Assembly (NCBI RefSeq): GCF_002608075.1
Contig: NZ_LAHA01000050.1
Coordinates: forward strand, 1-57,563
Reading direction: 5' to 3'
DNA: 57,563 bases
Source: Nostoc linckia z4
GTDB lineage: Bacteria > Cyanobacteriota > Cyanobacteriia > Cyanobacteriales > Nostocaceae
The notes beneath the pieces were generated by a model that saw only the letters and a program-made list of their open reading frames with translations, had not been told where the DNA came from and ran no database searches. Position numbers and translations under genes: made by a program. How positions within the stretch are numbered: the first letter of the stretch is position 1; each line of letters starts with the position of its first letter. Shown here one piece after another: positions 1 through 8,148 of this stretch.

Positions 1-192
1 AAACCGCTTTCCGAATTAGTAGTTGAGGTTGCATCGTTAATTGCTGAAATTAACCAGCATCCTGAGTACGAAGAGATAGAGAAAAAAGGCTACGAATCGA
101 ATGCATCAGTCGGGGATGCCTACCAAGCGATGGTTGACCTGAACTATGAAATCTGTCAGACAGAAAAGAAGGTCAACGATGAGCAAGTTTAA
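1..192 (+). CDS. Partial hypothetical protein (5' end outside window)
   Basis: An open frame runs from the first base to a TAA at 190-192, giving the last 63 residues of a protein. The visible part is acidic and probably helical and I do not recognise it. The next gene starts inside its end (ATG at 179, 14-base overlap), which suggests translational coupling and that this is the tail of the first visible gene of a compact operon running to 2605. Its neighbours (DNA-pumping ATPase, integrase) suggest a mobile-element gene, but no function can be assigned. Confidence 0.6.
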   Translation, partial: KPLSELVVEVASLIAEINQHPEYEEIEKKGYESNASVGDAYQAMVDLNYEICQTEKKVNDEQV

Positions 193-385
193 CTGGAACT
201 TATACGCTGCTTCCTTTGAGGCACTCGTCGAACGTGGTGCGCCCCCGGAAAAGGCTGAGGCAGCGTCACAAGTTATTGGCAGAGATGATGGCGCAAAGGA
301 CAACTTTGGCAGAACTGCCGAAGACCAGCAAGCGGTAAACGACATCCTTGAATATCTGCAAGAGGAAAGCGATGCCCAGCAGTAG
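179..385 (+). CDS. Small hypothetical protein of the mobile element
   Basis: A 68-residue soluble, acidic protein starting MSKFNWNLYAASFEAL. I chose the ATG at 179 over an in-frame ATG at 146 because it gives the same 14-base overlap with the upstream gene that is seen at the next junction (372-385). No known domain is visible; the C-terminal half is probably helical and Asp/Glu/Gln-rich. Its place in a run of overlapping short genes ahead of an FtsK-like ATPase suggests a role in element maintenance or regulation, which is inference only. Confidence 0.55.
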   Translation: MSKFNWNLYAASFEALVERGAPPEKAEAASQVIGRDDGAKDNFGRTAEDQQAVNDILEYLQEESDAQQ

Positions 386-575
386 CATTCCTCCCGACTG
401 GTATCAGTCCCAGGCAGAACTCGCCGCCCAAGAACTCGACTACGACTTACATCTAGCCGCCTGCGAAGCCGAAATCAAACAAGGCATCGCCGCCAGCCTA
501 GAGCCGATGCCCGAACCAGTGCCAGACAACTCTGTTTACAACTTCAACGCCATACTTGACGGCTTACTCGACTAA
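372..575 (+). CDS. Small hypothetical acidic protein of the mobile element
   Basis: A 67-residue protein starting MPSSSIPPDWYQSQ, Ala/Glu/Asp-rich, with a central helix and a Pro-rich stretch before the C-terminus. The ATG at 372 overlaps the previous gene by 14 bases; an in-frame ATG at 348 would extend it further into that gene and is less likely. Behind the stop codon an AGCCCCC/GGGGGCT stem (582-588 with 596-602) precedes the next start at 609. The protein is not recognised. Confidence 0.5.
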   Translation: MPSSSIPPDWYQSQAELAAQELDYDLHLAACEAEIKQGIAASLEPMPEPVPDNSVYNFNAILDGLLD

Positions 576-581
576 CCAACA

Positions 582-602
582 AGCCCCCAAACCACGGGGG
601 CT
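582..602 (+). other. Short GC-rich hairpin between element genes
   Basis: AGCCCCC pairs with GGGGGCT around a 7-base loop in the 33-base gap between two small genes. There is no T-run, so it is not a normal terminator. It could act as an attenuator or stabilise mRNA just upstream of the ATG at 609. Confidence 0.35.
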
Positions 603-608
603 AAACCT

Positions 609-764
609 ATGAACAAAGAACCATCAAAATTAACATCTGCTTTGGGGGAAGCGATGGGAGCGTTGATCATCCTTTTATTGCTCATGCCCTTAGTGGCCTT
701 GTGTTTGAAAGCAACAGTAGATATTGTTCGCATTAACTGTGAGGTCAACAGCAATGGCAGATGA
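609..764 (+). CDS. Very small membrane protein (51 aa)
   Basis: An ATG at 609 opens a 51-codon frame ending with TGA at 762-764. The middle of the protein is one strong hydrophobic segment (about residues 18-34, rich in Leu, Ile, Met and Ala), so it is probably a single-pass membrane protein. The downstream gene starts at 754, inside its end (11-base overlap), consistent with real translation and coupling. No family was recognised. It could be a small partner of the 120-residue membrane protein encoded next. Confidence 0.45.
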   Translation: MNKEPSKLTSALGEAMGALIILLLLMPLVALCLKATVDIVRINCEVNSNGR

Positions 765-1116
765 ACAGCCAAAAATTGTAGTTGAAGTGCCGAGCGATCG
801 CGGCTACTCCCCACTCCCTCCTCCCCAGTCCAACAAACTGGAGGAATTTAAGAAGGGGTGGATAAACGCGATCGCGCTGCCCGATAATATTCCCGACTTA
901 GCTTATGAGCTTACTTCCACGGTGGCGATTCCCGCTTTATTAAGTAGCTGCTGGGTTACGCTGCCTTTGCCCGGATTTGTCCGGCTGGGAGTATGGGGAG
1001 TGTTAGCAGTGTCAGGAATTATGGTGTTTTACATACACCAAGCGATACCAGAGGTCAAAGATTTTTTGCTATTGCGCGTTGGATTGATTGCTGTAGGAGT
1101 GTTGCTAGGGTTATGA
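754..1116 (+). CDS. Small two-helix membrane protein of the mobile element
   Basis: A 120-residue protein starting MADEQPKIVVEVPSD. The first 50 residues are hydrophilic with a Pro-rich patch (SPLPPPQ); two hydrophobic segments follow (about 57-95 and 103-120), the second ending at the C-terminus. The start at 754 overlaps the preceding gene and its stop (TGA 1114-1116) shares bases with the next start (ATGA at 1113), so it sits inside one transcription unit. Membrane proteins next to FtsK-like ATPases can help anchor them, but that role here is inference. Confidence 0.55.
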   Translation: MADEQPKIVVEVPSDRGYSPLPPPQSNKLEEFKKGWINAIALPDNIPDLAYELTSTVAIPALLSSCWVTLPLPGFVRLGVWGVLAVSGIMVFYIHQAIPEVKDFLLLRVGLIAVGVLLGL

Positions 1117-1337
1117 AAACCTACAAAATTAAGTACTGGGATAACGAAGGACAAGGTACTACCTTAATTGATTCATCTGAGAAATTAGATGCAGATGAGG
1201 CAGCCAACCTAGTACAAGAACAGTTACGGGAAAACGGCATTGATACCAGTCCGGTGCAAGTAGAGGAATTTCGAGAAGTCAAAAACCCTTTAGATATGTT
1301 AGTAGCAAATATTCAAAGACTGGGTTTTGGGGGATAA
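1113..1337 (+). CDS. Small hypothetical soluble protein of the mobile element
   Basis: A 74-residue protein starting MKTYKIKYWDNEGQG. The start ATG overlaps the previous stop as ATGA, and the stop lies 2 bases before the next gene, so it is tightly coupled on both sides. The sequence suggests a short beta-alpha-beta fold (strand KTYKIKYW, helix around DADEAANLVQEQL, strand VQVEEFREV). No family was recognised with certainty. Confidence 0.55.
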   Translation: MKTYKIKYWDNEGQGTTLIDSSEKLDADEAANLVQEQLRENGIDTSPVQVEEFREVKNPLDMLVANIQRLGFGG

Positions 1338-1339
1338 AA

Positions 1340-2605
1340 ATGACCACGGATTTACACCCTTCCCAACTCCACCAGCAATTGCAAATATACACTCGCGCCA
1401 AGTGGTCGTTTTGGGGTGGCTTGGTTGTCAGTTGTGGATTATTGTTCTTTGGAACTAGTCAAAAGGCTAACAAACCGTTGATTCTAGGGGCATCTGTCGC
1501 TACTTTAGAAGTCGGTCGCAGACATCGCCAAACTGCCAAACTGCTGCAAGAATCACTAGGCGACATCGAGCAAGCATCCCGGCTAAATTATCAAGTTTGG
1601 ATTAAATCTCAAACCCAACCCACGTCACAGTTAGCCCTGACAGTGGGCACTTTTGATGCCAATTGGCAACCAGAAAATATGATTACCGAACCGGTCGAAT
1701 ACATCCAAAAGAAACAGAAACACGTTGCCTTGATTGGTGGTACTGGGGACGGTAAATCAACCCTTACTCAGTTTCTCTCCTCCAAAATTGGTGGTCGAGT
1801 TGTTGTTTATGACAGCGATGCCAAACCAGACGATTGGTCATGGCTGGATCAAAACGATGTCATCGGGCGCAAAGGCAACTTCAGAGCCATAGACACTGCT
1901 ATGGGCAAAGACTTAGAGAACCTAGAAGACCTAGTTCAGCTTCGGGGTGAAGGGGGAGACAACGCGATCGCTGGGCGGGAACGCTTTCTGATTGCCGAGG
2001 AATTCCCAATTCTGGTTGACGAATGCGGCAACGCTTCCCCTTGGTTGAAGAAACACGCCAAGCGGGGACGACGTTATAAGCAGTTCATTCTCGCCATTGC
2101 CCAAAATGACACTGCCGAGAACTTTGGGCTGCAAGGCGATAAAGACACGCTCTACAGCTGCTTTGTGCTGGTGCGTTTGGGACAGTTCGGACGCGACCAC
2201 GCCAGGACTAAACTCAAAGACCCTCAACTAGAGCAATGGTTGAAAGCCGGAGGGAAAAAGCGGTTTATGGTCGATGATTGCCCTTGTGAACTCGATTTGA
2301 GCAACTGGGGACAAAGCGCGATGCCTGCGGCGGGCTTTGCCAACGCACTTCCCCAAACCTCCAGCCGGGAAGGTGATGAGGAGAGATCGCCCGCAAAAGA
2401 CCTTAATGAGTACGAGCAATTTATCGTTAACTGGGGTCAGCGGCACCCTGGAGAGATTTTAAAAGCTGGTATGCTCAGCCGCGGTACACGGTTATTTGAT
2501 GGTATGCAGCCAGATGAAGTGCGAATCATCTTCGCTTCTATGGCTGACAGGGGTTTGGGGGAAGTGGAGGGAAATGGCGATCGACTCGGCTGGAGGTGGT
2601 CGTAG
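1340..2605 (+). CDS. FtsK/HerA-like DNA-translocating ATPase with C-terminal winged-helix-like tail
   Basis: A 421-residue protein. Two hydrophobic segments near the N-terminus (about 23-38 and 46-57) suggest membrane anchoring. Walker A is GGTGDGKST at 133-141 and a Walker-B-like FLIAEEFPILVDE lies near residue 220. The P-loop and acidic strand fit the FtsK/HerA/VirD4 class that pumps DNA through a pore. The last ~65 residues look like a winged helix (GEILKAGMLSRG... then a short wing ending in GWRWS), as in the DNA-recognition domain of FtsK and Streptomyces TraB. It ends a run of overlapping small genes and is followed directly by GTCTACA repeats. The class is well supported; a transfer role is inference. 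It could instead be an ATPase of a plasmid-like replicon. Confidence 0.75.
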   Translation: MTTDLHPSQLHQQLQIYTRAKWSFWGGLVVSCGLLFFGTSQKANKPLILGASVATLEVGRRHRQTAKLLQESLGDIEQASRLNYQVWIKSQTQPTSQLALTVGTFDANWQPENMITEPVEYIQKKQKHVALIGGTGDGKSTLTQFLSSKIGGRVVVYDSDAKPDDWSWLDQNDVIGRKGNFRAIDTAMGKDLENLEDLVQLRGEGGDNAIAGRERFLIAEEFPILVDECGNASPWLKKHAKRGRRYKQFILAIAQNDTAENFGLQGDKDTLYSCFVLVRLGQFGRDHARTKLKDPQLEQWLKAGGKKRFMVDDCPCELDLSNWGQSAMPAAGFANALPQTSSREGDEERSPAKDLNEYEQFIVNWGQRHPGEILKAGMLSRGTRLFDGMQPDEVRIIFASMADRGLGEVEGNGDRLGWRWS

Positions 2606-2912
2606 TATTGTCTACAGTTTGTCTACAGTTTGTCTACACCTTGTCATTACTGCCTTGTGGTCGATTTTGTTAGCAAGTCTCCAATACTGCCAGTTTTACT
2701 AGAGACGACTTTCACCCCGTCACCACCTCATTAGCAGACCGTCTACAGCGTCTACAATTTTTCAGCACAAAAATCTCGGCTGTAGACGCCTAAAACCCTT
2801 GAAAAATAAGGATTTTGGCAATGTAGGCAAAATTTTTTGGAAACGCGATCGCGCTATTTAGAGGAGGGCGATCGCGACACATATCAATTAAAAACTAACA
2901 CAGGGTTCAATC
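2606..2912. other. Intergenic region between ATPase and exonuclease genes
   Basis: These 307 bases hold the GTCTACA cluster and two HIP1 octamers (around 2845 and 2868). The last 35 bases before the exonuclease start are AT-rich. I see no convincing gene and no clear terminator for the ATPase operon. Confidence 0.5.
2610..2787. repeat. GTCTACA repeat cluster behind the ATPase gene
   Basis: GTCTACA occurs at 2610-2616, 2621-2627 and 2632-2638 (exactly 11 bases apart, one helical turn), again at 2741-2747 and 2750-2756, and in reverse orientation at 2781-2787. Elsewhere in the window the heptamer is seen only as isolated copies. Regular spacing on one DNA face suggests a protein-binding site: a transfer locus for the adjacent ATPase, an integrase/excisionase arm-site region, or a replication iteron. 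Confidence 0.65.
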
Positions 2913-3476
2913 ATGAAAGACAAGCATCTTGCCGTTAACTGGGCTAGAAATATTTTGACCGAAAATAACTGGTGTATTTTAGACACAGAAACAACAGATT
3001 TAAAGCAGGCGGAAATATGCCAAATAGCTATTATCACGCCAGAAAGACCAGGGTGGCAAACACTTGTTAAACCAACCATACCGATTTCAGAGGAAGCGAT
3101 TGAAATACACGGAATAACAAATGATGCTGTAGATGATGCCCCAACATTCGATCAGGCTTTCTTGCAGTTGATGAAACGAATAGGAACCAGGGATTTAATT
3201 ATTTACAATGCTGATTTTGACTTACGAGCTATCAAAAACTCTATGAGAGCGCACGGAATTCAACTAGCATTTCCAACAAGCGATCGACGCCAGTGCCGCA
3301 TCTTTACAAACGGCGGCTCTATCCACTGCGCCATGCTGTGGTATTCCCAATGGGTAGGAGAGTGGAATTCTTACCACTGTGATTACAAATGGCAACCTTT
3401 ACCTGGGGGCAATCATTCCGCATTAGGTGATTGCGAGGCGACTTTAAAAGTAATCGAAAAAATGGCAGCAGAATGA
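2913..3476 (+). CDS. DEDDh-family 3'-5' exonuclease (DnaQ-like)
   Basis: A 187-residue stand-alone exonuclease of the DnaQ/epsilon superfamily. ExoI is the DTET motif (Asp24, Glu26), ExoII is YNADFDLRA around residue 100, and ExoIII is HSALGDCEAT near the C-terminus, giving the DEDDh set of metal-binding acids plus the general-base His. These enzymes remove nucleotides from DNA or RNA 3' ends. Its last bases form an ATGA overlap with the integrase start at 3473, so the two are co-translated, which suggests it processes DNA ends during element excision or replication (inference). Confidence 0.85.
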   Translation: MKDKHLAVNWARNILTENNWCILDTETTDLKQAEICQIAIITPERPGWQTLVKPTIPISEEAIEIHGITNDAVDDAPTFDQAFLQLMKRIGTRDLIIYNADFDLRAIKNSMRAHGIQLAFPTSDRRQCRIFTNGGSIHCAMLWYSQWVGEWNSYHCDYKWQPLPGGNHSALGDCEATLKVIEKMAAE

Positions 3477-4630
3477 CGGACGACGATAAATGGATGAACG
3501 TAGATCCGCGAACTAATAAGCTATCAATTCGCTTTCGTGTTCGCGGTTTTCCTAAACAGTTTTATGTTAGCAGTGGACTAAAAGATACTAAACGTAACCG
3601 CGAAATTGTCAGAATAAAACGAGATGCAATCGCCAATGACATTACACTAGGACGCTTTGACAATACATTGTACAGCTACCAATTTCGGGCTAGCGCGATC
3701 GCTGCTCCCTCAATTCTTCCCCCAGAAAGTGAGGGCGACTTAGGGAAGTTGTGGGAGATGTTTACAGCATTTCAATCCAAACAAATAGAAGTAACTACAA
3801 TCTACTCTACCTACAGAGTGGTAAGGAACACTATCGAGCGTCTCCCATCACGCTCACTTTCAGATGCCCCAAAAATCAGGAATTGGCTAATGCAGAACAC
3901 AAGTCAGTTTATGGCTTCAAAATATTTACTGCGATTCGATCAATGTTGTCGTTGGGCACTGGATGAAGAAATCATCAAAGCTAACCCATTTGAGAAACTC
4001 AAAATCAAGAAAGCAAAGAATAACACTGATGATTGCCTAGCTTTTACAATTGAACAGCGAGATATAATCATCGAAGCTTTTGAGTCTGATGACCGATTTT
4101 GTCATTACAGTAATCTTTTAAAGTTCCTCTTTTGGACTGGTTGTAGACATGGTGAAGCATTCGCCCTTAATTGGAAAGATGTTTCTGAAGATTGCTTGCG
4201 GATCAATATTTCTAGATCAAAAAATCTTTTAGGAATAGAGAAAGGCACAAAAAACGGTAAAAGCAGAGTCTTTCAGTGCAGTCCTGGATCTAAACTTCAA
4301 AATTTATTGCTGTCCATGAAAACAGATTCAAGTGATTCCCTCCTTTTCTTGACCAAAAGAGGACATGCGATGACCAGTTCAGCGTTAAGCCATGCTTGGA
4401 ATCGAGATGGAAAAAACCAGATTGGGGTAGTGAGGAGCTTGTCAAATAATGATAATAAAAAAGTTCCGTATTTGAATCCTTACGCCACCCGACATACCTT
4501 TGCAACTTGGGCGGTTGCGGTGGGAATTTCGCCTGACAGAGTAGCGTATTTGATCGGGGATGATATAAACACGGTACTTCGTTATTACGTTCACCCAGAA
4601 GCTACCAAGGGCGAATGCCCTGATTTTTGA
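3473..4630 (+). CDS. Tyrosine recombinase (phage-type integrase)
   Basis: A 385-residue integrase. The N-terminal ~90 residues (sequence such as LSIRFRVRGFPKQFYVSSG) look like an arm-type DNA-binding domain, followed by a SAM-like core-binding region and the catalytic domain. Box I Arg is in TGCRHGEA (Arg225); box II Arg340 is in YATRHTFAT, where the usual His of HxxR is Tyr; the nucleophile is probably Tyr372 in RYYVHP. The usual GH(S) before it is GDD, so two secondary catalytic positions differ from the consensus. I used the ATG at 3473 because it overlaps the exonuclease stop. The gene ends just before a strong terminator and probably marks one end of the element. Confidence 0.88.
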   Translation: MTDDDKWMNVDPRTNKLSIRFRVRGFPKQFYVSSGLKDTKRNREIVRIKRDAIANDITLGRFDNTLYSYQFRASAIAAPSILPPESEGDLGKLWEMFTAFQSKQIEVTTIYSTYRVVRNTIERLPSRSLSDAPKIRNWLMQNTSQFMASKYLLRFDQCCRWALDEEIIKANPFEKLKIKKAKNNTDDCLAFTIEQRDIIIEAFESDDRFCHYSNLLKFLFWTGCRHGEAFALNWKDVSEDCLRINISRSKNLLGIEKGTKNGKSRVFQCSPGSKLQNLLLSMKTDSSDSLLFLTKRGHAMTSSALSHAWNRDGKNQIGVVRSLSNNDNKKVPYLNPYATRHTFATWAVAVGISPDRVAYLIGDDINTVLRYYVHPEATKGECPDF

Positions 4631-4657
4631 TGATTTTGTACCTGAATTAAAAATAGA

Positions 4658-4705
4658 GCGACTAAATTCTACTTGCTTCAACACAAGTAAAATTTAGTCG
4701 CTTTT
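4658..4705 (+). terminator. Rho-independent terminator behind the integrase
   Basis: An 18-base stem (GCGACTAAATTCTACTTG with CAAGTAAAATTTAGTCGC, one non-Watson-Crick pair) around a short loop, followed by TTTT. It lies 27 bases after the integrase stop. Two direct copies of TTTTTGCTAC (4712-4721, 4724-4733) follow it and could be integrase core sites, but no attachment site can be proven without the left end. Confidence 0.8.
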
Positions 4706-4770
4706 GGCATATTTTTGCTACTTTTTTGCTACTCAAAAATCTTTCAAAGCACCCAGGACAGGGACTGCTA

Positions 4771-5859
4771 TTACCACCCTTGCATTTCCACTAATTCCAT
4801 ACACAATTCATTAATTTGTTCTACATTTGGTTTATGAGGTAGGGTGGATTGTTCGTAAACTATTTCCATTTCGGCAACTAAATCTTCTGCCATTTTCATC
4901 ACTTGTTCGTAAGAATATTCACCTTTGAGAATGGCTTTTAAATCATCAGCATCGCCAGCTATTCTCCTATCTACAATCACTTTTCCTTGACGCAATATTT
5001 CTAGTCCACTGCGTAATAATCTAATGCAGTGCATCCCATGTTTGAGGTCAAAACCAGATTTGCTTTCCATTTCTGCTCTAGCGGGATTTCGGTTTTCCTG
5101 CCAAGATAAGTAAGCTTTCCATTCTCTGAGGGCTGTTTGATAACTTTGACTTTTCTGAAGCAGGCGGATAAAGTCTTTACGGCTATTAGTTAAGTTTTGG
5201 GTATATTCTAAAGTTTCGTCTGGTAAGGTATATTGTTTTAATACTCCTTTAAAATCAATATCTGCTGTTAGTAATTTATATAATTGTTCGGCTTCTTCCA
5301 AAAATTCAATTCTGCCTCTAATTAAGTTATAAAGATATTCTAAAAATGCATTTAGTTCGTCTTTGCTTAGTGCTGTTTCTTCTTCTATGCCAAAGTCAGA
5401 TGGTAATGGCTTTTTTTGCGGCGGTTTTAATAACCACTTGCGATGAGTTTCCATTTTTTTGATTTGGGCGAAGGCGTAACCAGTGTAGGTATGCTTGACT
5501 TTTTTACTCAAAAATAATTGTTTGTGGTTAATTAAATGTTGTCCTACAGGAGTGAGAAAAGGATAGTTATTTAACCAAAGTAATTCTAAAACATTGGGGT
5601 TGGCTCCAGATAATAACTGGAGGATTTTTCTTAGCTCATATATAACTGTATCTTTGTTGTTATCTAGAAATGAAAATATACCTGGTTCGTCCCAACCAGC
5701 ATCTTTTTGTTCTATGCGATCGAATCCCAAATAGTACTTTTTGGATGCGATAAACACTCCGCGATAATCAAAGTCCGAATCGGGACGATTTAAACCATAG
5801 CCGTGGCTACCTGCTAAACCAACTAAAATAGTTCTTTGTTCAATTTCTATTCTTTTCAT
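4771..5859 (-). CDS. Predicted nucleotidyltransferase, RlaP / DNA polymerase beta superfamily
   Basis: A 362-residue protein. The N-terminus has the nucleotidyltransferase signature: GSHGYG at 17-22 followed by Asp27, Asp29 and Asp31 in NRPDSDFDYRG, the residues that bind the metal and nucleotide. This matches the RlaP-type family named for its association with RNA repair. The rest is helical with a conserved-looking segment around FDLKHGMHCIRLLR. It lies on the opposite strand just outside the presumed element. No RNA ligase or other repair partner is seen next to it, so the substrate is unknown. Confidence 0.75.
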   Translation of the reverse strand: MKRIEIEQRTILVGLAGSHGYGLNRPDSDFDYRGVFIASKKYYLGFDRIEQKDAGWDEPGIFSFLDNNKDTVIYELRKILQLLSGANPNVLELLWLNNYPFLTPVGQHLINHKQLFLSKKVKHTYTGYAFAQIKKMETHRKWLLKPPQKKPLPSDFGIEEETALSKDELNAFLEYLYNLIRGRIEFLEEAEQLYKLLTADIDFKGVLKQYTLPDETLEYTQNLTNSRKDFIRLLQKSQSYQTALREWKAYLSWQENRNPARAEMESKSGFDLKHGMHCIRLLRSGLEILRQGKVIVDRRIAGDADDLKAILKGEYSYEQVMKMAEDLVAEMEIVYEQSTLPHKPNVEQINELCMELVEMQGW

Positions 5860-6394
5860 GTCTACGGAGTTTTAATTACGATGATTGTGCTATTTTAGTC
5901 CACTAAATCAGAATGTCTTGTAATCTGGCGAAAATTGGGGTTTTAGAGCTTATTTGAGGGTTGGAGTTTAAACGCAGAGGAGCGCAGAGGTACGCGCAGA
6001 GGTACGCAAAGAATTTGGTATGAATTAATGAAAAGTTAGGAGTTAGAAGTTTTATCTTTGTCTTTGTTGTCCGGCTATATCAATTAATTATCTGTGCATG
6101 ACGCTGCTTGCAATGTGGGGTAAATTGCAAATCTAACTTTTGATGGATGATTTAAGGTTTATATATTTGCAGATATAGATGAGAATAAACACTCTACAAG
6201 TTTATATTTCTGTAAAACTATATCACTGATATATCTAAGTTTAAATATTAATTTATACCTTGTGCTTCTTAACAAAAAGTTTCATGATTGACTTAGAAAA
6301 TAAATATCAATCGAGTAAGAATTAAATTCGCTATTCAGAAAAAATAATCTAATAATCATCTCAAAAGAACTCATACTGGAGTTAGATTATTCCA
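5860..6394. other. Long intergenic region upstream of kdpA
   Basis: These 535 bases carry a short CGCAGAGG-type repeat (three imperfect copies, 5971-6010) and then a strongly AT-rich stretch (about 6180-6390), the expected place for the kdp promoter and leader. I could not identify a known riboswitch or an exact promoter. No gene seen. Confidence 0.45.
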
Positions 6395-8140
6395 ATGCTA
6401 GAAGGATGGATTCAAATTATCTTAACGCTACTGATTGTAGTAGTGATTACTCCATTTTTTGGGCGCTATATGGCGCGTGTATATCAAGAACAAAGTACTT
6501 TTCTCGACCGGGTTTTAGATCCGGTTGAGAAAGTGCTTTATTCTTTGGTTGGGGTGAAAGCTAAAGAAAATATGACTGGTTGGCAGTATGGACGAGCAAT
6601 CTTGTATAGCAATGTGGCAATGGGGTTGCTGATTTTCTTGATTATTATGAATCAAGGATGGCTACCATTAAATCCAACTAAGATAAATGCTCCGACTTGG
6701 GATACAGCGCTGCACACTACTATTTCCTTTATTACTAACACTAACCAGCAGCATTATTCTGGTGAAACTTACATGAGTTATGCCAGCCAAATCTGGGGGC
6801 TTGGGTATCACATGTTTACCTCAGCAGGTACTGGTTTGGCGGTGGGAATAGCTTTTATTCGCGGACTAACTGGTAAACCCTTGGGCAACTTTTATGTAGA
6901 TTTAATTCGCTCGATGACGCGAATTTTGTTGCCTATTTGTATTGTCGGCGGGATTGTTTTAATGGCGGCTGGTGTGCCGGAAACATTGGGTGGTGTGGTG
7001 GTATTGCCTACTTTGGAAGATCCTAACATTAGTCAGGCGATCGCTCGCGGCCCTGTTGCCCATTTTGAAATTATCAAGCAATTAGGTGAGAACGGCGGCG
7101 GCTTTTTCGCCATCAACTCAGCACACCCCTTTGAAAATCCCAACGGATTTTCTAACTTAATTGAAATTGTCGCCATGCTTTCCATTCCCACTTCCTTAAT
7201 CTACACCTATGGCTTGTTTGCTAACAACACAAAGCAAGCTTGGTTAGTGTATGGCATGGTGGGTGTTATTTATATAGTATTTATTATCGTTACAGCCATT
7301 GGTGAATACAACGGTAACCCGGCTGTGAATGCTGTGCTTTCAAGTCAACAACCGAATTTAGAAGGTAAAGAAGTCAGGTTTGGTTGGGCACAGTCTGTGT
7401 TGTTTGCAGTCAGTACCACTGGTACTATGTGCGGTGCAGTCAACAGTTTACACGATTCCTTCATGCCCAACGGCGGTTTTATTACCCTTTCCAACATGTT
7501 CCTGCAAATTATCTGGGGTGGACAGGGTACAGGAACCGCTTACTTATTTGCTTACTTGATTTTGGCTGTATTCGCCACAGGATTAATGGTGGGACGCACA
7601 CCAGAATTTCTCGGACGCAAAATCGAAAAGCGGGAAGTTGTACTGGCTAGTTTCTTGATTTTGCTAGTTCACCCCATCGCCATTATGATTCCTGCTGGTA
7701 TCGCCTTGGCATTTCCCGAACAATTATCAGGAATTAGCAATCCCGGCTTCCACGGCTTGAGTCAAGTTATTTATGAATACGCTTCAGCTGCTGCTAACAA
7801 CGGTTCTGGGTTTGAAGGTTTAGGTGATTCCCAACCTTCGCCATTAGCAATAGCCACAGGTACACAGCCTACTTTAACCGCCTTGTGGTGGAACTTGAGT
7901 ACCTGCTTTAGTTTACTAGCGGGGCGCTATATTCCCATACTCGGTTTACTGTTTTTAGCAGATAGCATGTCTCGCAAACAAGCCGTTCCCTACACCAGAG
8001 GAACATTGCGAACCGATACCGGATTATTTACAGGCGTTACCGCAGGTGTGATTTTAATTCTCGGCGCACTTACATTCTTCCCAGTACTAGCATTAGGGCC
8101 CATCGGTGAAGCGTTTTTTATCGGAAAAGGTATTGGGTGA
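6395..8140 (+). CDS. kdpA: K+-transporting ATPase subunit A
   Basis: A 581-residue polytopic membrane protein, near the usual KdpA length (about 560-590). It forms the K+ channel-like part of the high-affinity KdpFABC pump. Family sequences include SFITNTNQQHYSGE near the first pore loop and GENGGGFFAINSAHPFENP in the second. It begins the order kdpA-kdpB-small subunit-kdpC. The ATG is preceded by a weak TGGAG-like site. About 170 bases of repeats separate it from kdpB. In Anabaena such operons are reported to respond to K+ limitation and desiccation. Confidence 0.97.
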   Translation: MLEGWIQIILTLLIVVVITPFFGRYMARVYQEQSTFLDRVLDPVEKVLYSLVGVKAKENMTGWQYGRAILYSNVAMGLLIFLIIMNQGWLPLNPTKINAPTWDTALHTTISFITNTNQQHYSGETYMSYASQIWGLGYHMFTSAGTGLAVGIAFIRGLTGKPLGNFYVDLIRSMTRILLPICIVGGIVLMAAGVPETLGGVVVLPTLEDPNISQAIARGPVAHFEIIKQLGENGGGFFAINSAHPFENPNGFSNLIEIVAMLSIPTSLIYTYGLFANNTKQAWLVYGMVGVIYIVFIIVTAIGEYNGNPAVNAVLSSQQPNLEGKEVRFGWAQSVLFAVSTTGTMCGAVNSLHDSFMPNGGFITLSNMFLQIIWGGQGTGTAYLFAYLILAVFATGLMVGRTPEFLGRKIEKREVVLASFLILLVHPIAIMIPAGIALAFPEQLSGISNPGFHGLSQVIYEYASAAANNGSGFEGLGDSQPSPLAIATGTQPTLTALWWNLSTCFSLLAGRYIPILGLLFLADSMSRKQAVPYTRGTLRTDTGLFTGVTAGVILILGALTFFPVLALGPIGEAFFIGKGIG

Positions 8141-8148
8141 GGAAATTT

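Noticed and set aside
4706..4770. tRNA at the element boundary
   Set aside because: No T-loop GGTTCGA-like sequence or acceptor stem was visible there.
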